From an uncultured Oleispira sp. (lineage in GTDB: Bacteria > Pseudomonadota > Gammaproteobacteria > Pseudomonadales > Oceanobacteraceae), in contig CAJXUD010000004.1 in NCBI GenBank assembly GCA_913061415.1, positions 62,001 to 126,000 on the forward strand: a stretch of DNA of 64,000 bases, given 5' to 3'. The position numbers were made by a program, and so were the translations under genes. Positions 18,176 through 29,164 of this stretch are shown here, in pieces. Each line of letters opens with the position of its first letter. The stretch's first letter is position 1. Below the pieces are notes generated by a model, which searched no databases, had not been told where the DNA came from, and saw nothing but the letters and a program-made list of their open reading frames with translations.

Positions 18176-20767
18176 ATGAACAGTTTACCGATTGATTCTA
18201 TCTTACCAGAATTAAATCAGGCCTTAAGCCAAAACAAAAACGTCATATTATCCGCCCAACCTGGGGCCGGTAAGACAACCCGCGTGCCTTTAGCCTTATT
18301 AGACGCAGATTGGCTAATAAACGATGATGGCAGCTACAAAAAAATCATCATGCTAGAACCCAGACGCCTTGCCGCCAGAAATGCCGCGTTATTCATGGCC
18401 AAGAGCCTAGGCGAAAACGTCGGCCAAACCGTTGGCTATCGTATGCGCCAAGATACCAAAGTAAGCGAACATACCCGTATCGAAGTCATTACCGAAGGTA
18501 TTTTAACCCGCTACCTGCTACAAGACCCTGAACTGAGCAATATCGGCCTCATCATATTCGATGAACACCACGAACGCTCCGTCAATACCGACCTTGGCCT
18601 AGCACTCAGCCTACAATGCCAACAACTGTTTCGCGAAGATCTAAAACTACTGGTCATGTCGGCGACCTTAGACAAACAAGCCCTTGAGCACATGCTAGAA
18701 GCCGACACATTATTCTGCCCCGGCCGCGCCTACCCTATTGACTACCACTACTGCGGCTTCGATACTAAAGCACGCCTTAGCAACCAAATGACCGATGCTA
18801 TCATCACCGCATTACAACAAGAAGACGGCAGTATTCTCGCCTTTCTTCCCGGTGTTCGAGACATCCAGTTTGTTCAGCAACAACTACAAGAAAAGTTAAA
18901 GAACGCCCAACATTCGAGCATCGCCGCCTCCACCAGCATTCACCCCCTGTACGGCCAACTCAGCGACAAAGAACAGCAAGCAGCCATTCAAGCAACCGAA
19001 AAAGGCCAACGCAAAATCGTACTCGCGACCAACATCGCAGAAAGCTCGCTGACCATTGAAGGTATACGCATCGTAGTCGATTCTGGATTAGAAAAGCAGC
19101 TGAATTACAATGCACGCAGTGGCATGAATGCCTTGATTACCAAAAAGATAAGCCAAGCCTCGTCCATACAAAGAGCGGGCCGAGCAGGACGAATAGAGCC
19201 CGGCATTTGCTATCGATTATGGAACGAACAAGGGCAGAGCAGCCTTGAAGCACACAGCCCTGCAGAGATCAGCCGCATTGAACTTAGCGACCTAGTACTC
19301 AACGTTGCTCAATGGGGCGCGAGCATTGAAGAACTTGATTGGCTCACACCTCCGCCCCCGCGCTTTGTCGAACAAGCGCAAACCTTATTAACCAACCTAG
19401 AACTTCTGGATGAAAAAGGACAAATAAGCCCACACGGAGAACATGCTAGCCAACTGGGAATGTCACCGCGATTTGCCCACATGCTATTGAATGCGAACGA
19501 CAAGCAAACCTTAAAAGACGCCTGTTTATTAGCAGCGCTATTAACCGATACGCCAAAAGCACTGCGCAATAACGATGATTTAGCCAGCCTTTTACAACAG
19601 GCTAAAGCCCAACCTAAAATGTTCTCGTCACTGCACCGCCAAGCACACGCTTGGGAGAAAAAAGTGTACTCAAGTTCAGAGACGCTTAAAGCCAATGATT
19701 CGGGTCTAGCACAACCTCAAGCAAACATTTCACAACTGCTGGCACTCGCTTTCCCTGATCGAATTGCTCAGCGCAGAACAAACAGCCCAAAAGGTGCAGC
19801 GGCAAATAGTAGTAGCGCACAGCACTACTTACTCAGCTCAGGCCGAGGTGCTCAACTTCACTTTAGCTCCCCACTGACTCAAGAAGATTGGTTAATCGTC
19901 ACCGATATCGAAGACAACCTGCAAGGCAGCAGCTTAATTCGCAAAGCCATGCCCATTAGCGAGCCTGAATTATTAGAGATATTCACATCACACATTCAAG
20001 TTCGCAGCCATATTGAATGGAATGACAAAGGACAGCTCGAAGCAGAAACCAGAGAATACTTAGGCGCACTGCTCATCAGCCAGAAAAAGTTAAGCGCGTT
20101 AAGCAACGAGCAATGGCAGGATGCATGGCGAAATTATTTTATTGATAACGGTATAAAATCATTACCTTGGAATGACGAACACCATCAGTTGCTTGCACGC
20201 CTGCAGCTGGCGTTTGAATTCCACCAGCAACAATCTGGTAGCTCACAACATCTCGATAGCTCGCACAGTTATGGCAGCCCATGGCTTAGCTTTGGTGAAG
20301 ACGCATTGCTTGCCGATATCGAAAACTGGTTAATGCCATTGCTTAGCCAATGCCGTTCTCAGAAAGCGTTAAATAAAATCGATTTAAAACAAGCACTACT
20401 AAACCGCTTAGGCTGGGATAAGGTTGCTGACTTTGATGCGTTAGTTCCTGAGAAAATTGAAGTCCCGAGTGGCTCTCACTATAAAATCAATTACTCACAA
20501 AACCCGCCGGTACTCGCGGTTAAACTGCAAGAAATGTTTGGCTATCAAGGTAAACCCAGTATCTGCAATGGTCGAATCGACCTGATGCTGCACTTACTTT
20601 CCCCTGCCCGAAAGCCTTTGCAAATCACTCAAGATTTGCCGCATTTTTGGCGCAGTAGTTACTTTGAAGTGCGTAAAGAAATGCGTGGCCGTTACCCAAA
20701 GCACCCCTGGCCCGAAAATCCACTAGAAAGCGAAGCGACACGGTTCACAAAACATAAAAAACATTGA
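18176..20767 (+). CDS. hrpB: ATP-dependent RNA helicase HrpB
   Basis: DEAH-box helicase of the HrpB family, function in RNA metabolism not well defined. From MNSLPIDSILPEL the protein is 863 aa. It shows Walker A GAGKTT near residue 33, motif II DEHHERS, motif III SAT, motif VI QRAGRAGR, then the HA2-like region and the HrpB-specific C-terminus (RGRYPKHPWPENP near the end). A TTG start 39 bases upstream would add residues absent from the family, so the ATG at 18176 is preferred although its ribosome binding site is not strong. Confidence 0.94.
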   Translation: MNSLPIDSILPELNQALSQNKNVILSAQPGAGKTTRVPLALLDADWLINDDGSYKKIIMLEPRRLAARNAALFMAKSLGENVGQTVGYRMRQDTKVSEHTRIEVITEGILTRYLLQDPELSNIGLIIFDEHHERSVNTDLGLALSLQCQQLFREDLKLLVMSATLDKQALEHMLEADTLFCPGRAYPIDYHYCGFDTKARLSNQMTDAIITALQQEDGSILAFLPGVRDIQFVQQQLQEKLKNAQHSSIAASTSIHPLYGQLSDKEQQAAIQATEKGQRKIVLATNIAESSLTIEGIRIVVDSGLEKQLNYNARSGMNALITKKISQASSIQRAGRAGRIEPGICYRLWNEQGQSSLEAHSPAEISRIELSDLVLNVAQWGASIEELDWLTPPPPRFVEQAQTLLTNLELLDEKGQISPHGEHASQLGMSPRFAHMLLNANDKQTLKDACLLAALLTDTPKALRNNDDLASLLQQAKAQPKMFSSLHRQAHAWEKKVYSSSETLKANDSGLAQPQANISQLLALAFPDRIAQRRTNSPKGAAANSSSAQHYLLSSGRGAQLHFSSPLTQEDWLIVTDIEDNLQGSSLIRKAMPISEPELLEIFTSHIQVRSHIEWNDKGQLEAETREYLGALLISQKKLSALSNEQWQDAWRNYFIDNGIKSLPWNDEHHQLLARLQLAFEFHQQQSGSSQHLDSSHSYGSPWLSFGEDALLADIENWLMPLLSQCRSQKALNKIDLKQALLNRLGWDKVADFDALVPEKIEVPSGSHYKINYSQNPPVLAVKLQEMFGYQGKPSICNGRIDLMLHLLSPARKPLQITQDLPHFWRSSYFEVRKEMRGRYPKHPWPENPLESEATRFTKHKKH

Positions 20768-20903
20768 TCTATCGTAGGAGATTCGATTCTTTCTTAGTAC
20801 TAAAATTGTCTTTCGATTAGGGCTTATGCTACAAAAGATATTAGAAAGTCATATTATAAAAACTATTAAGAATAGAAGGTCGAAATGACAGGGGAGTATT
20901 GAA

Positions 20904-21320
20904 ATGGATAAACTTCGAGCATTGGCGATATTAATGGCCGTCGCGGGTATTATTTACTTGTTTAATCCAGGTACACAAGTCGAAATCCTAACGGATACTG
21001 GCGCATCTTCAGCCACTGATCAGAACATCAATACCACACCTCACATTAAATCGGCACCGATCAAAGCGACTGCTGAAAAAGAAGCCAGTCACCATAAGGC
21101 CTCTGAGACACAAGAGATTCCTAAGTTTATTGAAGACGCTCTTGAAGCAAAACGAATCCCAGCTGATCAGCTGGTTAAAAAGCACCATCCAGATGGCAGC
21201 ATCAGTATCGACCTAAAGGGACAATATCAACACGCTCCTATCGCCATAAAAGGCAAAGACGGCAAGCCTCAAATCATAGAAAGAGTGATTACCCCGATTG
21301 CTAACAGCGAAGATGATTAG
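20904..21320 (+). CDS. Single-TM hypothetical protein
   Basis: A 138-residue protein with one N-terminal hydrophobic segment (about 5-21, ALAILMAVAGIIYLF) and no cleavage site, so it is probably anchored in the inner membrane with its polar remainder outside. The middle (40-70) is low-complexity, rich in Ala, Lys, His and Thr. The last 60 residues contain an IPKFIEDALEAKRIP helix and a HHPDGSISIDLKGQYQ beta segment. GGGGAG before the ATG supports the start. I recognise no family. It may be co-transcribed with the secreted protein that follows. Confidence 0.6.
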   Translation: MDKLRALAILMAVAGIIYLFNPGTQVEILTDTGASSATDQNINTTPHIKSAPIKATAEKEASHHKASETQEIPKFIEDALEAKRIPADQLVKKHHPDGSISIDLKGQYQHAPIAIKGKDGKPQIIERVITPIANSEDD

Positions 21321-21468
21321 TGAGACTAAATCGTGATCAATTGATAAGTGAATTCACAGCTTAATTTAAGGCGCTTACATATTCACCACACAATATTCCT
21401 ACCCCCCACTCAGTTTATTAGCTAGCCTGTTAAGTAAGTAGGCAAAATCAGCAACCGAGAATAAAACC

Positions 21469-24249
21469 ATGCCATACCGCCTTATTCTAGCGGCTTTTTT
21501 ACTGTCCCTATCGCCGATAAGCTTTGCCGGAGAGATCATTATCATTCCCGGCACTGGGCTTAGTGATGCGACCAGCACAGATCCTGTGGGTGGAAACTCG
21601 GGCACAACGCTAGGCCAGCAGCGCCTTAATGTTTTTCAGAAGGCTGCTGATACACTTGAGGCTTACCTGCAAATTGATTTTGAAGTAACGGTCGACGCCG
21701 CGTTTGTCACTGACCTCGACTGTAATAGTGACAATGCCATCTTAGGAACAGCAGGCCCAAACAATGTTCTGATTAATTTTGCCAATGCACCTGCCGTAGA
21801 TACTTATTACCCCGTCGCTCTGGCTAACAACCTTGTTGGTAGCGATACCATTGCAGGCAAGGCCGACATTGGCGCTTCTTTTAATGCTCGCCTTGATAAT
21901 AATGCAAACTGCCTAAGTGGCAGCGATTGGTATTATGGCTACGATGATCCCGAGGCATCAGGCGATCCTCAATACATTTACGACATCTCATTTTATAGCA
22001 CCGTGATCCACGAGCTACTTCACGGCTTAGGAGTTTTATCCCTTGTAGACGGTAACTCCGGCGCACTCTTTGACAATACCCCTGATGGCTATACCAAACA
22101 CTTATTTGATAGCACACTGAATTTAAGCTGGGAAGATATGACGAACGCTCAGCGTTTAGCTTCATCAAAAAATACCGACAACCTTGTTTGGAGTGGCAGT
22201 AACGTCAATACGGCTGCGGCGGAAATTGGTTTAAGCGATGGGATCAATAATGGCCAAGTTGAAATGCATGCGCCAAATCCTTATAAAGAAGGCAGCTCTG
22301 TCTCCCACTTTAGTATCGATGCCTCTCCGAACGAAATCATGGAGCCTGAATATACCGAATTTTTAATTGCACCGGGCTTAGCGCAACAAATACTACAGGA
22401 TATTGGCTGGCCCATTATTAGCGGACCCAGTATTAGCGAGCCACCCGCAAATACCGCCCCGGTATTAACAGCTATAGGCAATCAGACAAGCGATGAAGAT
22501 AATGAGTTGATCATTTCGCTGTCGGTGACAGACCCTGATAACCAGACAACTAGCTATTCTGCTTCTTCCAACAATCCATCCGTACTGGCTACGATATCAG
22601 GAGCCGTGCTCACACTATCGCCAGCAGAACATTACTTTGGTAATGCCACCATCACAGTAATCGCCAATGATGGTAGCGGAGCAGAAAATGCAACGGACTC
22701 TGAGGACTTCCTCTACACCATTCAACCTGTTAACGACTCACCGGTTTTCACTAACCCAGCCTCTGGTTCTACTCTATATAGCCAAACCTTCATACTTAAT
22801 CTAACCGCTACAGACATAGAGCAAGATGCTCTAGCCTTTGCCGTTTCTGCGTTCGATGCAAATCAGGTTACGGCTACCATTAACAACTCCGCCCTAACGG
22901 TTCAAGCTGTCAATAATTTCACCGGTAATACCACCGTTAACATAAGCGTCACTGATGGTAATACAACGACGGTGCAAGCGATAAGCCTAACGATTTTGAG
23001 AGACTTTTCTTTAACCAGTGATGCCGGAAATATTAATCAAAATCAGGCATTAACTATCTTAAATACCGTCTTTGAATTTGCCTTAACCGGGGGGGACCAG
23101 AACCATACCGTAGAAGTTACCTTTGATGGAAGGAATGCGACTCAAGAGTTTCTTAGGCATGCACCCGATGGCGATTATTATTTAGACATGCCTGCAACTG
23201 GCGCTTTTGCTGGCCGCTATAGCATTACCGTGACAGATAGCTTGGGGAATAGCGCAGACTTTATCATTCAGCGAGCATTAAGAGTTTCGGCCAATATCAC
23301 TGAGCTAATTGAGAGCTCTACAAGACAAGAGATCTTCATCGAAGGTGCTCCTACTGATAGCCTGTTAGACCTGCATATCAATCAAGGACAAGGGCTACTC
23401 GATCTGAAAGTGAACAATGTGATTGCAACACAAATAACAACACCCGACGATGCGATTCATTTCAATCGTGCAGTTGTACAGCTTGCAATCAACGATGCCT
23501 CTGACATCAGTGCGATTAATATCAGTACCGATAGCCCATCACTGCCTGCGGGTAATGTTGATCTAACCACCTTACCCTTTCATGATGTTGCCATTACCGT
23601 TACAGACTCTTCCGGTATAGGTATAGCTGCCACAATAAGCATTAACGATGATCGATTTAGCGACTGGGGTCTCAGTCGCGAATTAATGACGAACGAACAA
23701 GGAGAAGCTACCATCAGCCTGCCTCAAGTGGGTGATAGTAAAATCACGGTATCGGCTGAAAACCATACATCGTTCACGACCGATATCAGCTCACAATCCG
23801 ATCAAGAAACGTTTGCATTAGAGCTGATTGATAATCCATTAACTTTTTCAGGCCGAGTCACAACTTCAACCTTTGATTTTAGTGCCCTGCCTCCTAGCGT
23901 AAAGCTTGTCGCTAGTGATAACTCAACGGTATTAGCCGAACTGAGTAATATTCGTGAACACAGCCTCAATTACACCATAACCGTAAATAAATATGCCTTT
24001 GATGCGAATAAACTTCAGGTTACTTTAGGCGATAGTCTGCAAGAGCTTCAACTGGAAGATGACCCCTTTGATGCCATCATCAATTTCGAAATCGAGAAGG
24101 CCATTAAACGTGATGATCCAACAACCGATACCGGCAGTAATAGCACTGCGGCTGGAAGTGCTTTCATTTTGCTGATATTGAGCGGCATGCTGATATTTTG
24201 TACAGGTGGTGACCGCCGCCATCAAAAATCAATTAGAAGTGATTCTTAA
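21469..24249 (+). CDS. Secreted zincin-like protein with cadherin-like repeats
   Basis: A 926-residue protein with a clean signal peptide (cut after SFA, residue 20). Residues 181-188 read HELLHGLG, an HExxHxxG zinc-binding motif. GSSVSHFS (H280) and NEIMEPEY (M291) further on could be the third ligand and the Met-turn, as in metzincins. From about 328 come cadherin/tandem-type beta repeats (NTAPVLTAIGNQ..., DPDNQ, NDSPVF), then a Gly/Thr-rich region. The C-terminus is a Ser/Gly-rich linker, one hydrophobic helix (about 894-910) and a basic tail, a layout seen in GlyGly-CTERM-type sorting signals. Likely a surface or secreted metalloprotease; substrate unknown. No close relative recognised. 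Confidence 0.7.
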   Translation: MPYRLILAAFLLSLSPISFAGEIIIIPGTGLSDATSTDPVGGNSGTTLGQQRLNVFQKAADTLEAYLQIDFEVTVDAAFVTDLDCNSDNAILGTAGPNNVLINFANAPAVDTYYPVALANNLVGSDTIAGKADIGASFNARLDNNANCLSGSDWYYGYDDPEASGDPQYIYDISFYSTVIHELLHGLGVLSLVDGNSGALFDNTPDGYTKHLFDSTLNLSWEDMTNAQRLASSKNTDNLVWSGSNVNTAAAEIGLSDGINNGQVEMHAPNPYKEGSSVSHFSIDASPNEIMEPEYTEFLIAPGLAQQILQDIGWPIISGPSISEPPANTAPVLTAIGNQTSDEDNELIISLSVTDPDNQTTSYSASSNNPSVLATISGAVLTLSPAEHYFGNATITVIANDGSGAENATDSEDFLYTIQPVNDSPVFTNPASGSTLYSQTFILNLTATDIEQDALAFAVSAFDANQVTATINNSALTVQAVNNFTGNTTVNISVTDGNTTTVQAISLTILRDFSLTSDAGNINQNQALTILNTVFEFALTGGDQNHTVEVTFDGRNATQEFLRHAPDGDYYLDMPATGAFAGRYSITVTDSLGNSADFIIQRALRVSANITELIESSTRQEIFIEGAPTDSLLDLHINQGQGLLDLKVNNVIATQITTPDDAIHFNRAVVQLAINDASDISAINISTDSPSLPAGNVDLTTLPFHDVAITVTDSSGIGIAATISINDDRFSDWGLSRELMTNEQGEATISLPQVGDSKITVSAENHTSFTTDISSQSDQETFALELIDNPLTFSGRVTTSTFDFSALPPSVKLVASDNSTVLAELSNIREHSLNYTITVNKYAFDANKLQVTLGDSLQELQLEDDPFDAIINFEIEKAIKRDDPTTDTGSNSTAAGSAFILLILSGMLIFCTGGDRRHQKSIRSDS

Positions 24250-24304
24250 GCATGACATTTCACGGTATGATGTGACCGACTAATTTAATGTAGGTAATAG
24301 TAAG

Positions 24305-24724
24305 ATCAATCAAATTAATCAGCCCCAAACTAGCGAGTCACCTAAAGTCCTCATCGTTGAAGACAACCATATTAATCAGGTTGTACTTAAAACAATGTTG
24401 AAGCGCTTAGATATTGAAAGTCAAACCGCAGATCATGGCGGCAAAGCACTGACAATACTAGAACAGGCTCACGCTAACGGCGAAGTATTTGATCTGATTT
24501 TGATGGACTGCCAGATGCCGGTTATGGATGGCTTTGAAGCGACAAAATGTATTCGTAACTCTGGAGAGAGCTATGCCAATACACCCATCATTGCCGTCAC
24601 CGCAAATGCATTAACCAGCGATAAAGAAAGCTGCTTAGCGGCGGGCATGAACGACTATTTAAGTAAGCCGTATCAGCTTGATGACATTAGAGAAATCCTG
24701 CAAGACTGGCTAGCACACTACTAA
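24305..24724 (+). CDS. Stand-alone response-regulator receiver domain, start unclear
   Basis: Encodes a complete CheY-like receiver: VLIVEDN (acidic pair), DLILMDCQMPVMDG (phospho-acceptor D), AVTANA (Thr/Ala switch) and YLSKPY (conserved Lys). The frame is open from 24284 (in-frame TAA at 24281), but it has no ATG, GTG or TTG before 24395, and that ATG would remove the first strand and the acidic pocket. Either it starts at a rare codon (ATC at 24305 has TAGG ten bases before it), or it is the remnant of a hybrid histidine kinase. The sequence is closest in style to receivers at the C-terminus of hybrid kinases. The start given is a guess. Confidence 0.6.
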   Translation: MNQINQPQTSESPKVLIVEDNHINQVVLKTMLKRLDIESQTADHGGKALTILEQAHANGEVFDLILMDCQMPVMDGFEATKCIRNSGESYANTPIIAVTANALTSDKESCLAAGMNDYLSKPYQLDDIREILQDWLAHY

Positions 24725-24730
24725 TTTAAC

Positions 24731-24780
24731 AATTATTTAATCTAGTAATCATTTAATCTAGCCCAGTAATAATTTAATAC
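24731..24780. repeat. AT-rich tandem repeats between convergent genes
   Basis: Three imperfect copies of an AATnATTTAATCTAG-type unit lie between the receiver stop and the TauE/SafE gene. The second copy contains that gene's stop codon (24758-24760). Confidence 0.55.
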
Positions 24781-25513
24781 CGACGACGAGTGTGACAAGT
24801 TCATAACAGCGCTTAATCCAAATACTGCCTGCTTTAATCGAACTGTGTGCACCTAAATAGCCACCTACCAGAGAACCGAATAACAGGGCTGGCAACCAAT
24901 CCCACTTCACTTCTGCAAGCAATGTCATGGTGATCGCACCTGACGCGTTCCAGCCTAAACCCACCGCAATTAAAGTATGAGCAACCGCTAAGCGATAATC
25001 TAGCCCAAACCAATAGACTAGCCATAATGTCACAAACAAACCGCTCCCCGCAGACAAGGCGCCATTAGCAAAGCCAATAATAAATAAACCCAAGGCACCG
25101 ATTAGAATTCCCAATTTATCACGATGTAGGGGCCTACTTTCAATACCCAGCTCCGGCTTCATTATTGAATAAAGAGCGAGACTTAAGGTTAATGCTCCCA
25201 GAATAATTTCTGCCCAGCGATCATCAACATCAATAATAATATAAGCGCCTAAAATAACCCCAGGAATACCCGCCGCTAACATCAGCATTAATAATCGAAT
25301 AGAACTGTGCTTTTCTTTAACATGCCTTATCGTTGCCCCTAGCCCCAGCGCAACCGTAGCAATCTTATGAGTCGCCAATGCCAACGAAAACGGCAATCCC
25401 ATAAAGATCAAAATAGGCAATTGAATTAGCCCTGCGCCACCCCCCGCCAAGGCAGAAAACCAATTGGCGATAACAGCAATAACAAATAACAGTAAATGTT
25501 GGGTATAATCCAT
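24758..25513 (-). CDS. TSUP-family (TauE/SafE) sulfite/sulfonate exporter-like permease
   Basis: A 251-residue membrane protein with about eight hydrophobic segments and the two family motifs: LAGGGAGLIQLP near residue 23 and the repeat NGALSAGSGLFVTLWL near 150. TauE/SafE proteins export sulfite, sulfoacetate or related organic sulfur anions; the substrate here is unknown. It is convergent with the receiver gene and divergent from the glutaredoxin gene, with 47 bases between the starts. Confidence 0.87.
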   Translation of the reverse strand: MDYTQHLLLFVIAVIANWFSALAGGGAGLIQLPILIFMGLPFSLALATHKIATVALGLGATIRHVKEKHSSIRLLMLMLAAGIPGVILGAYIIIDVDDRWAEIILGALTLSLALYSIMKPELGIESRPLHRDKLGILIGALGLFIIGFANGALSAGSGLFVTLWLVYWFGLDYRLAVAHTLIAVGLGWNASGAITMTLLAEVKWDWLPALLFGSLVGGYLGAHSSIKAGSIWIKRCYELVTLVVGIKLLLG

Positions 25514-25560
25514 CTATTGGCCTAGCCATTTAATTTAAGTTCTTCAGGGAATACAGCATT

Positions 25561-25830
25561 ATGAGTAACACTCAATCTTCAGCAGCGGGTACCCAGTATT
25601 CACTTTATTATTACGATTCATGCCCATTCTGTGCACGCGTATTACGCTCACTTAAAGGGCTAAAGGTTGAGGTAAAGCTATGCAATACAATGTCTGACCC
25701 AAAGCATAGAAATGCCCTACAGAAAGCAACAGGGCGCTCTACCGTACCTTGCTTACGCATTGAAACGGGCAGCGAAAGCAAGTGGATGTTTGAATCTATG
25801 GATATTATGCGTTTTTTACAGTCGCTATAA
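25561..25830 (+). CDS. Glutaredoxin-like protein
   Basis: An 89-residue thioredoxin-fold protein with a dithiol active site CPFC (C21, C24) and the cis-Pro segment STVPCLRI near residue 60, so it should reduce disulfides with glutathione. The C-terminus FESMDIMRFL matches the GST-N-like glutaredoxins. Its last 26 bases overlap the end of the riboflavin synthase gene on the other strand. Confidence 0.88.
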   Translation: MSNTQSSAAGTQYSLYYYDSCPFCARVLRSLKGLKVEVKLCNTMSDPKHRNALQKATGRSTVPCLRIETGSESKWMFESMDIMRFLQSL

Positions 25831-26461
25831 GTTCAGCCAACTGACCTGATGCCATCAGTTCTTTAATGGTATCTACCGTTGCTTGAGTGCTGGGGTCTAT
25901 TTCTAAATTGACCTTAGCACCCACTTCAATCGTGCCAAACACCGTGACATCACGTGTTTCTGGAATCAAACAGACCGTGAACGTATCTTGAGTCACTTCA
26001 GCAATCGTCAAGCTACAGCCATTTAAAGCGACAAAACCTTTATTCAAAAGGTAAGGTCTTAATTCAGCAGGTCTTTCAAATACCAAACGCATATTAAGTG
26101 CGTCTTGTTCAACGGATAAAACACGAATACAACCAAAGACATGCCCAGAAACCACATGCCCACCGATCTCATCGCCAAAGCGCGCGGCTCGCTCCATGTT
26201 TACTTCATCACCACTTTTAAGATCCGCTAAGTTAGTCAGCTTTAACGTTTGTGCGATCGCATCAAAACTTACACGAATACTGCCATCAGCATTAGGTGTC
26301 ATGGTTCGAACAGTCAAGCATACGCCGTTTTGAGCAACCGATGCGCCCAGCTGTAAACCAACTGCAAATTGGGCGGAAAAATCATACACCAAGCTAGCAA
26401 AGTCAGCCTGTTTGTTAATTTCTTTTATTGCTAATTTAGTCTGCACGATACCGCTGAACAT
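25805..26461 (-). CDS. ribE: Riboflavin synthase, alpha subunit
   Basis: Dismutates two 6,7-dimethyl-8-ribityllumazines to riboflavin and the pyrimidine intermediate, the last step of riboflavin synthesis. The 218-aa protein has two homologous lumazine-binding domains. Domain 1 starts MFSGIVQT with NGVCLTV, then MERAARFGDEIGGHVVSGH; domain 2 has NGCSLTIAEV and FTVCLIPET. It is a single gene here, apart from any rib operon. In some gammaproteobacteria a second riboflavin-synthase-like paralogue exists, which I cannot exclude. Confidence 0.93.
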   Translation of the reverse strand: MFSGIVQTKLAIKEINKQADFASLVYDFSAQFAVGLQLGASVAQNGVCLTVRTMTPNADGSIRVSFDAIAQTLKLTNLADLKSGDEVNMERAARFGDEIGGHVVSGHVFGCIRVLSVEQDALNMRLVFERPAELRPYLLNKGFVALNGCSLTIAEVTQDTFTVCLIPETRDVTVFGTIEVGAKVNLEIDPSTQATVDTIKELMASGQLAELIATVKNA

Positions 26462-26547
26462 GTTGAAACCTTTTATCAGTCATTCTCAAGGATCCATATT
26501 ATGCTCTATACTGAAAGCTAATAACATATTCTAAGAAAAGTTCTCAC

Positions 26548-27732
26548 ATGAATGGCAATGACCATAAAAAAATCGGCTTAATCCTATCGGGTGGTGGCGC
26601 ACGAGCGGCCTATCAAGTAGGGGTGTTAAAGGCGATTAATAAAATATTACCCAAGGCATCGGGTAACCCATACGACATCATTGCCGGCACATCTGCAGGG
26701 GCCATTAATGGTGTTGCACTGGCGAGCTATGCTGAGCACCATCATATTGGTATTCGCCACCTTGAAAGAATTTGGACAAACTTTAAGCCTAATCTTATCT
26801 ACCGCACCGACTTTAAAGGGGTAGTAAGAACCCTTTCGCGCTTAACTCGCACCACCTTAATCGGCCGAAAATACAAACACGACCGCGTTTCATTATTAGA
26901 TAACGCGCCTCTGCGTGGTCTACTTAGCGAAGTTATTAAGTTCGACAACATTCAAAAAGCCATTGATAGCGGAGCATTACATGCCATGTGCGTCACAGGC
27001 TCTGGCCTAGACAGCGGCGAATCCGTGAGTTTCTTTCAAGGCCACTACAGCATTGTAAATTGGCAGCGTCATCGCCGAATTGGCTATCGATCTCGTATTG
27101 GTATTGATCATTTAATGGCGTCTTCGGCTATTCCAATGATCTTTCCTTCGGTAAAAATCAATCAAGAATATTATGCGGATGGCGCCGTACGACAGCTCGC
27201 CCCAATAAGCCCTGCCCTGCATTTAGGCGCTGAAAAAATATTAGTGATTGGGGTTAGTGGAGAAGCACATAAACGCAAAGAAAAAGTTGAAGCTACCGCC
27301 TATCCAACACCGGCTTCAATCATGGGTCATATGCTGAATGCAGCCTTCCTCGACAGTATGGAAACCGATGTCGAGCGCTTGCAGCGAATTAATCGTACCG
27401 TCGATAAAATTCCTGAAGATGTACGAAAAAAACACGGAATGGAACTCAAGCCGATTGAACTACTAGAGATTAATCCGAGCGCATCAATGGATGAGATAGC
27501 AGGACGCCATGTAGATGAACTACCGCGTGTTATTCGCTTAGCCCTAGGTGGAAGTGGCAATACCAGCCGCAATGGCTCGGGGATTTTAAGTTATTTACTA
27601 TTTTCGAGTGGTTTCTGTAAAGACCTAATTGCATTAGGCTACAAAGATGGCATGGCACGCAGAGATGAAATCGAACGTTTCTTTTTAGGTAAGACTTCGG
27701 CAGAGGCTATTGAAAATAAAAAAAACGCTTAA
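26548..27732 (+). CDS. Patatin-like phospholipase
   Basis: A 394-residue patatin-domain protein with oxyanion loop GGGARA (15-20), nucleophile GTSAG (S49) and the catalytic Asp in ADGAVRQLAP (D211), so the Ser-Asp dyad is complete. It probably releases fatty acids from phospholipid. No signal peptide is seen. The tail from about 270 onward is a longer helical region that differs from short patatins. The stop codon lies inside the terminator hairpin that separates it from trxB. Confidence 0.92.
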   Translation: MNGNDHKKIGLILSGGGARAAYQVGVLKAINKILPKASGNPYDIIAGTSAGAINGVALASYAEHHHIGIRHLERIWTNFKPNLIYRTDFKGVVRTLSRLTRTTLIGRKYKHDRVSLLDNAPLRGLLSEVIKFDNIQKAIDSGALHAMCVTGSGLDSGESVSFFQGHYSIVNWQRHRRIGYRSRIGIDHLMASSAIPMIFPSVKINQEYYADGAVRQLAPISPALHLGAEKILVIGVSGEAHKRKEKVEATAYPTPASIMGHMLNAAFLDSMETDVERLQRINRTVDKIPEDVRKKHGMELKPIELLEINPSASMDEIAGRHVDELPRVIRLALGGSGNTSRNGSGILSYLLFSSGFCKDLIALGYKDGMARRDEIERFFLGKTSAEAIENKKNA

Positions 27733-27748
27733 AAAGCGCTTTTTTTAT
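27716..27748. terminator. Bidirectional terminator between patatin and trxB
   Basis: CGCTT (27726-27730) and AAGCG (27734-27738) form a short GC stem, with an A-run before and a T-run after. It overlaps the patatin stop codon. trxB ends 15 bases away on the other strand, so it can serve both. Confidence 0.75.
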
Positions 27749-27763
27749 TAGATCTGACTTAAC

Positions 27764-29164
<1,401 letters not shown>

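Noticed and set aside
18511-18708. Open frame on the minus strand inside hrpB, and similar ones inside guaB, secD and pepA
   Set aside because: They are shadows of strongly coding genes with no ribosome binding site or family match.
24731-24780. Short AT-rich repeats as an att site or replication iteron
   Set aside because: Too few and too degenerate copies, no integrase or replication gene near.
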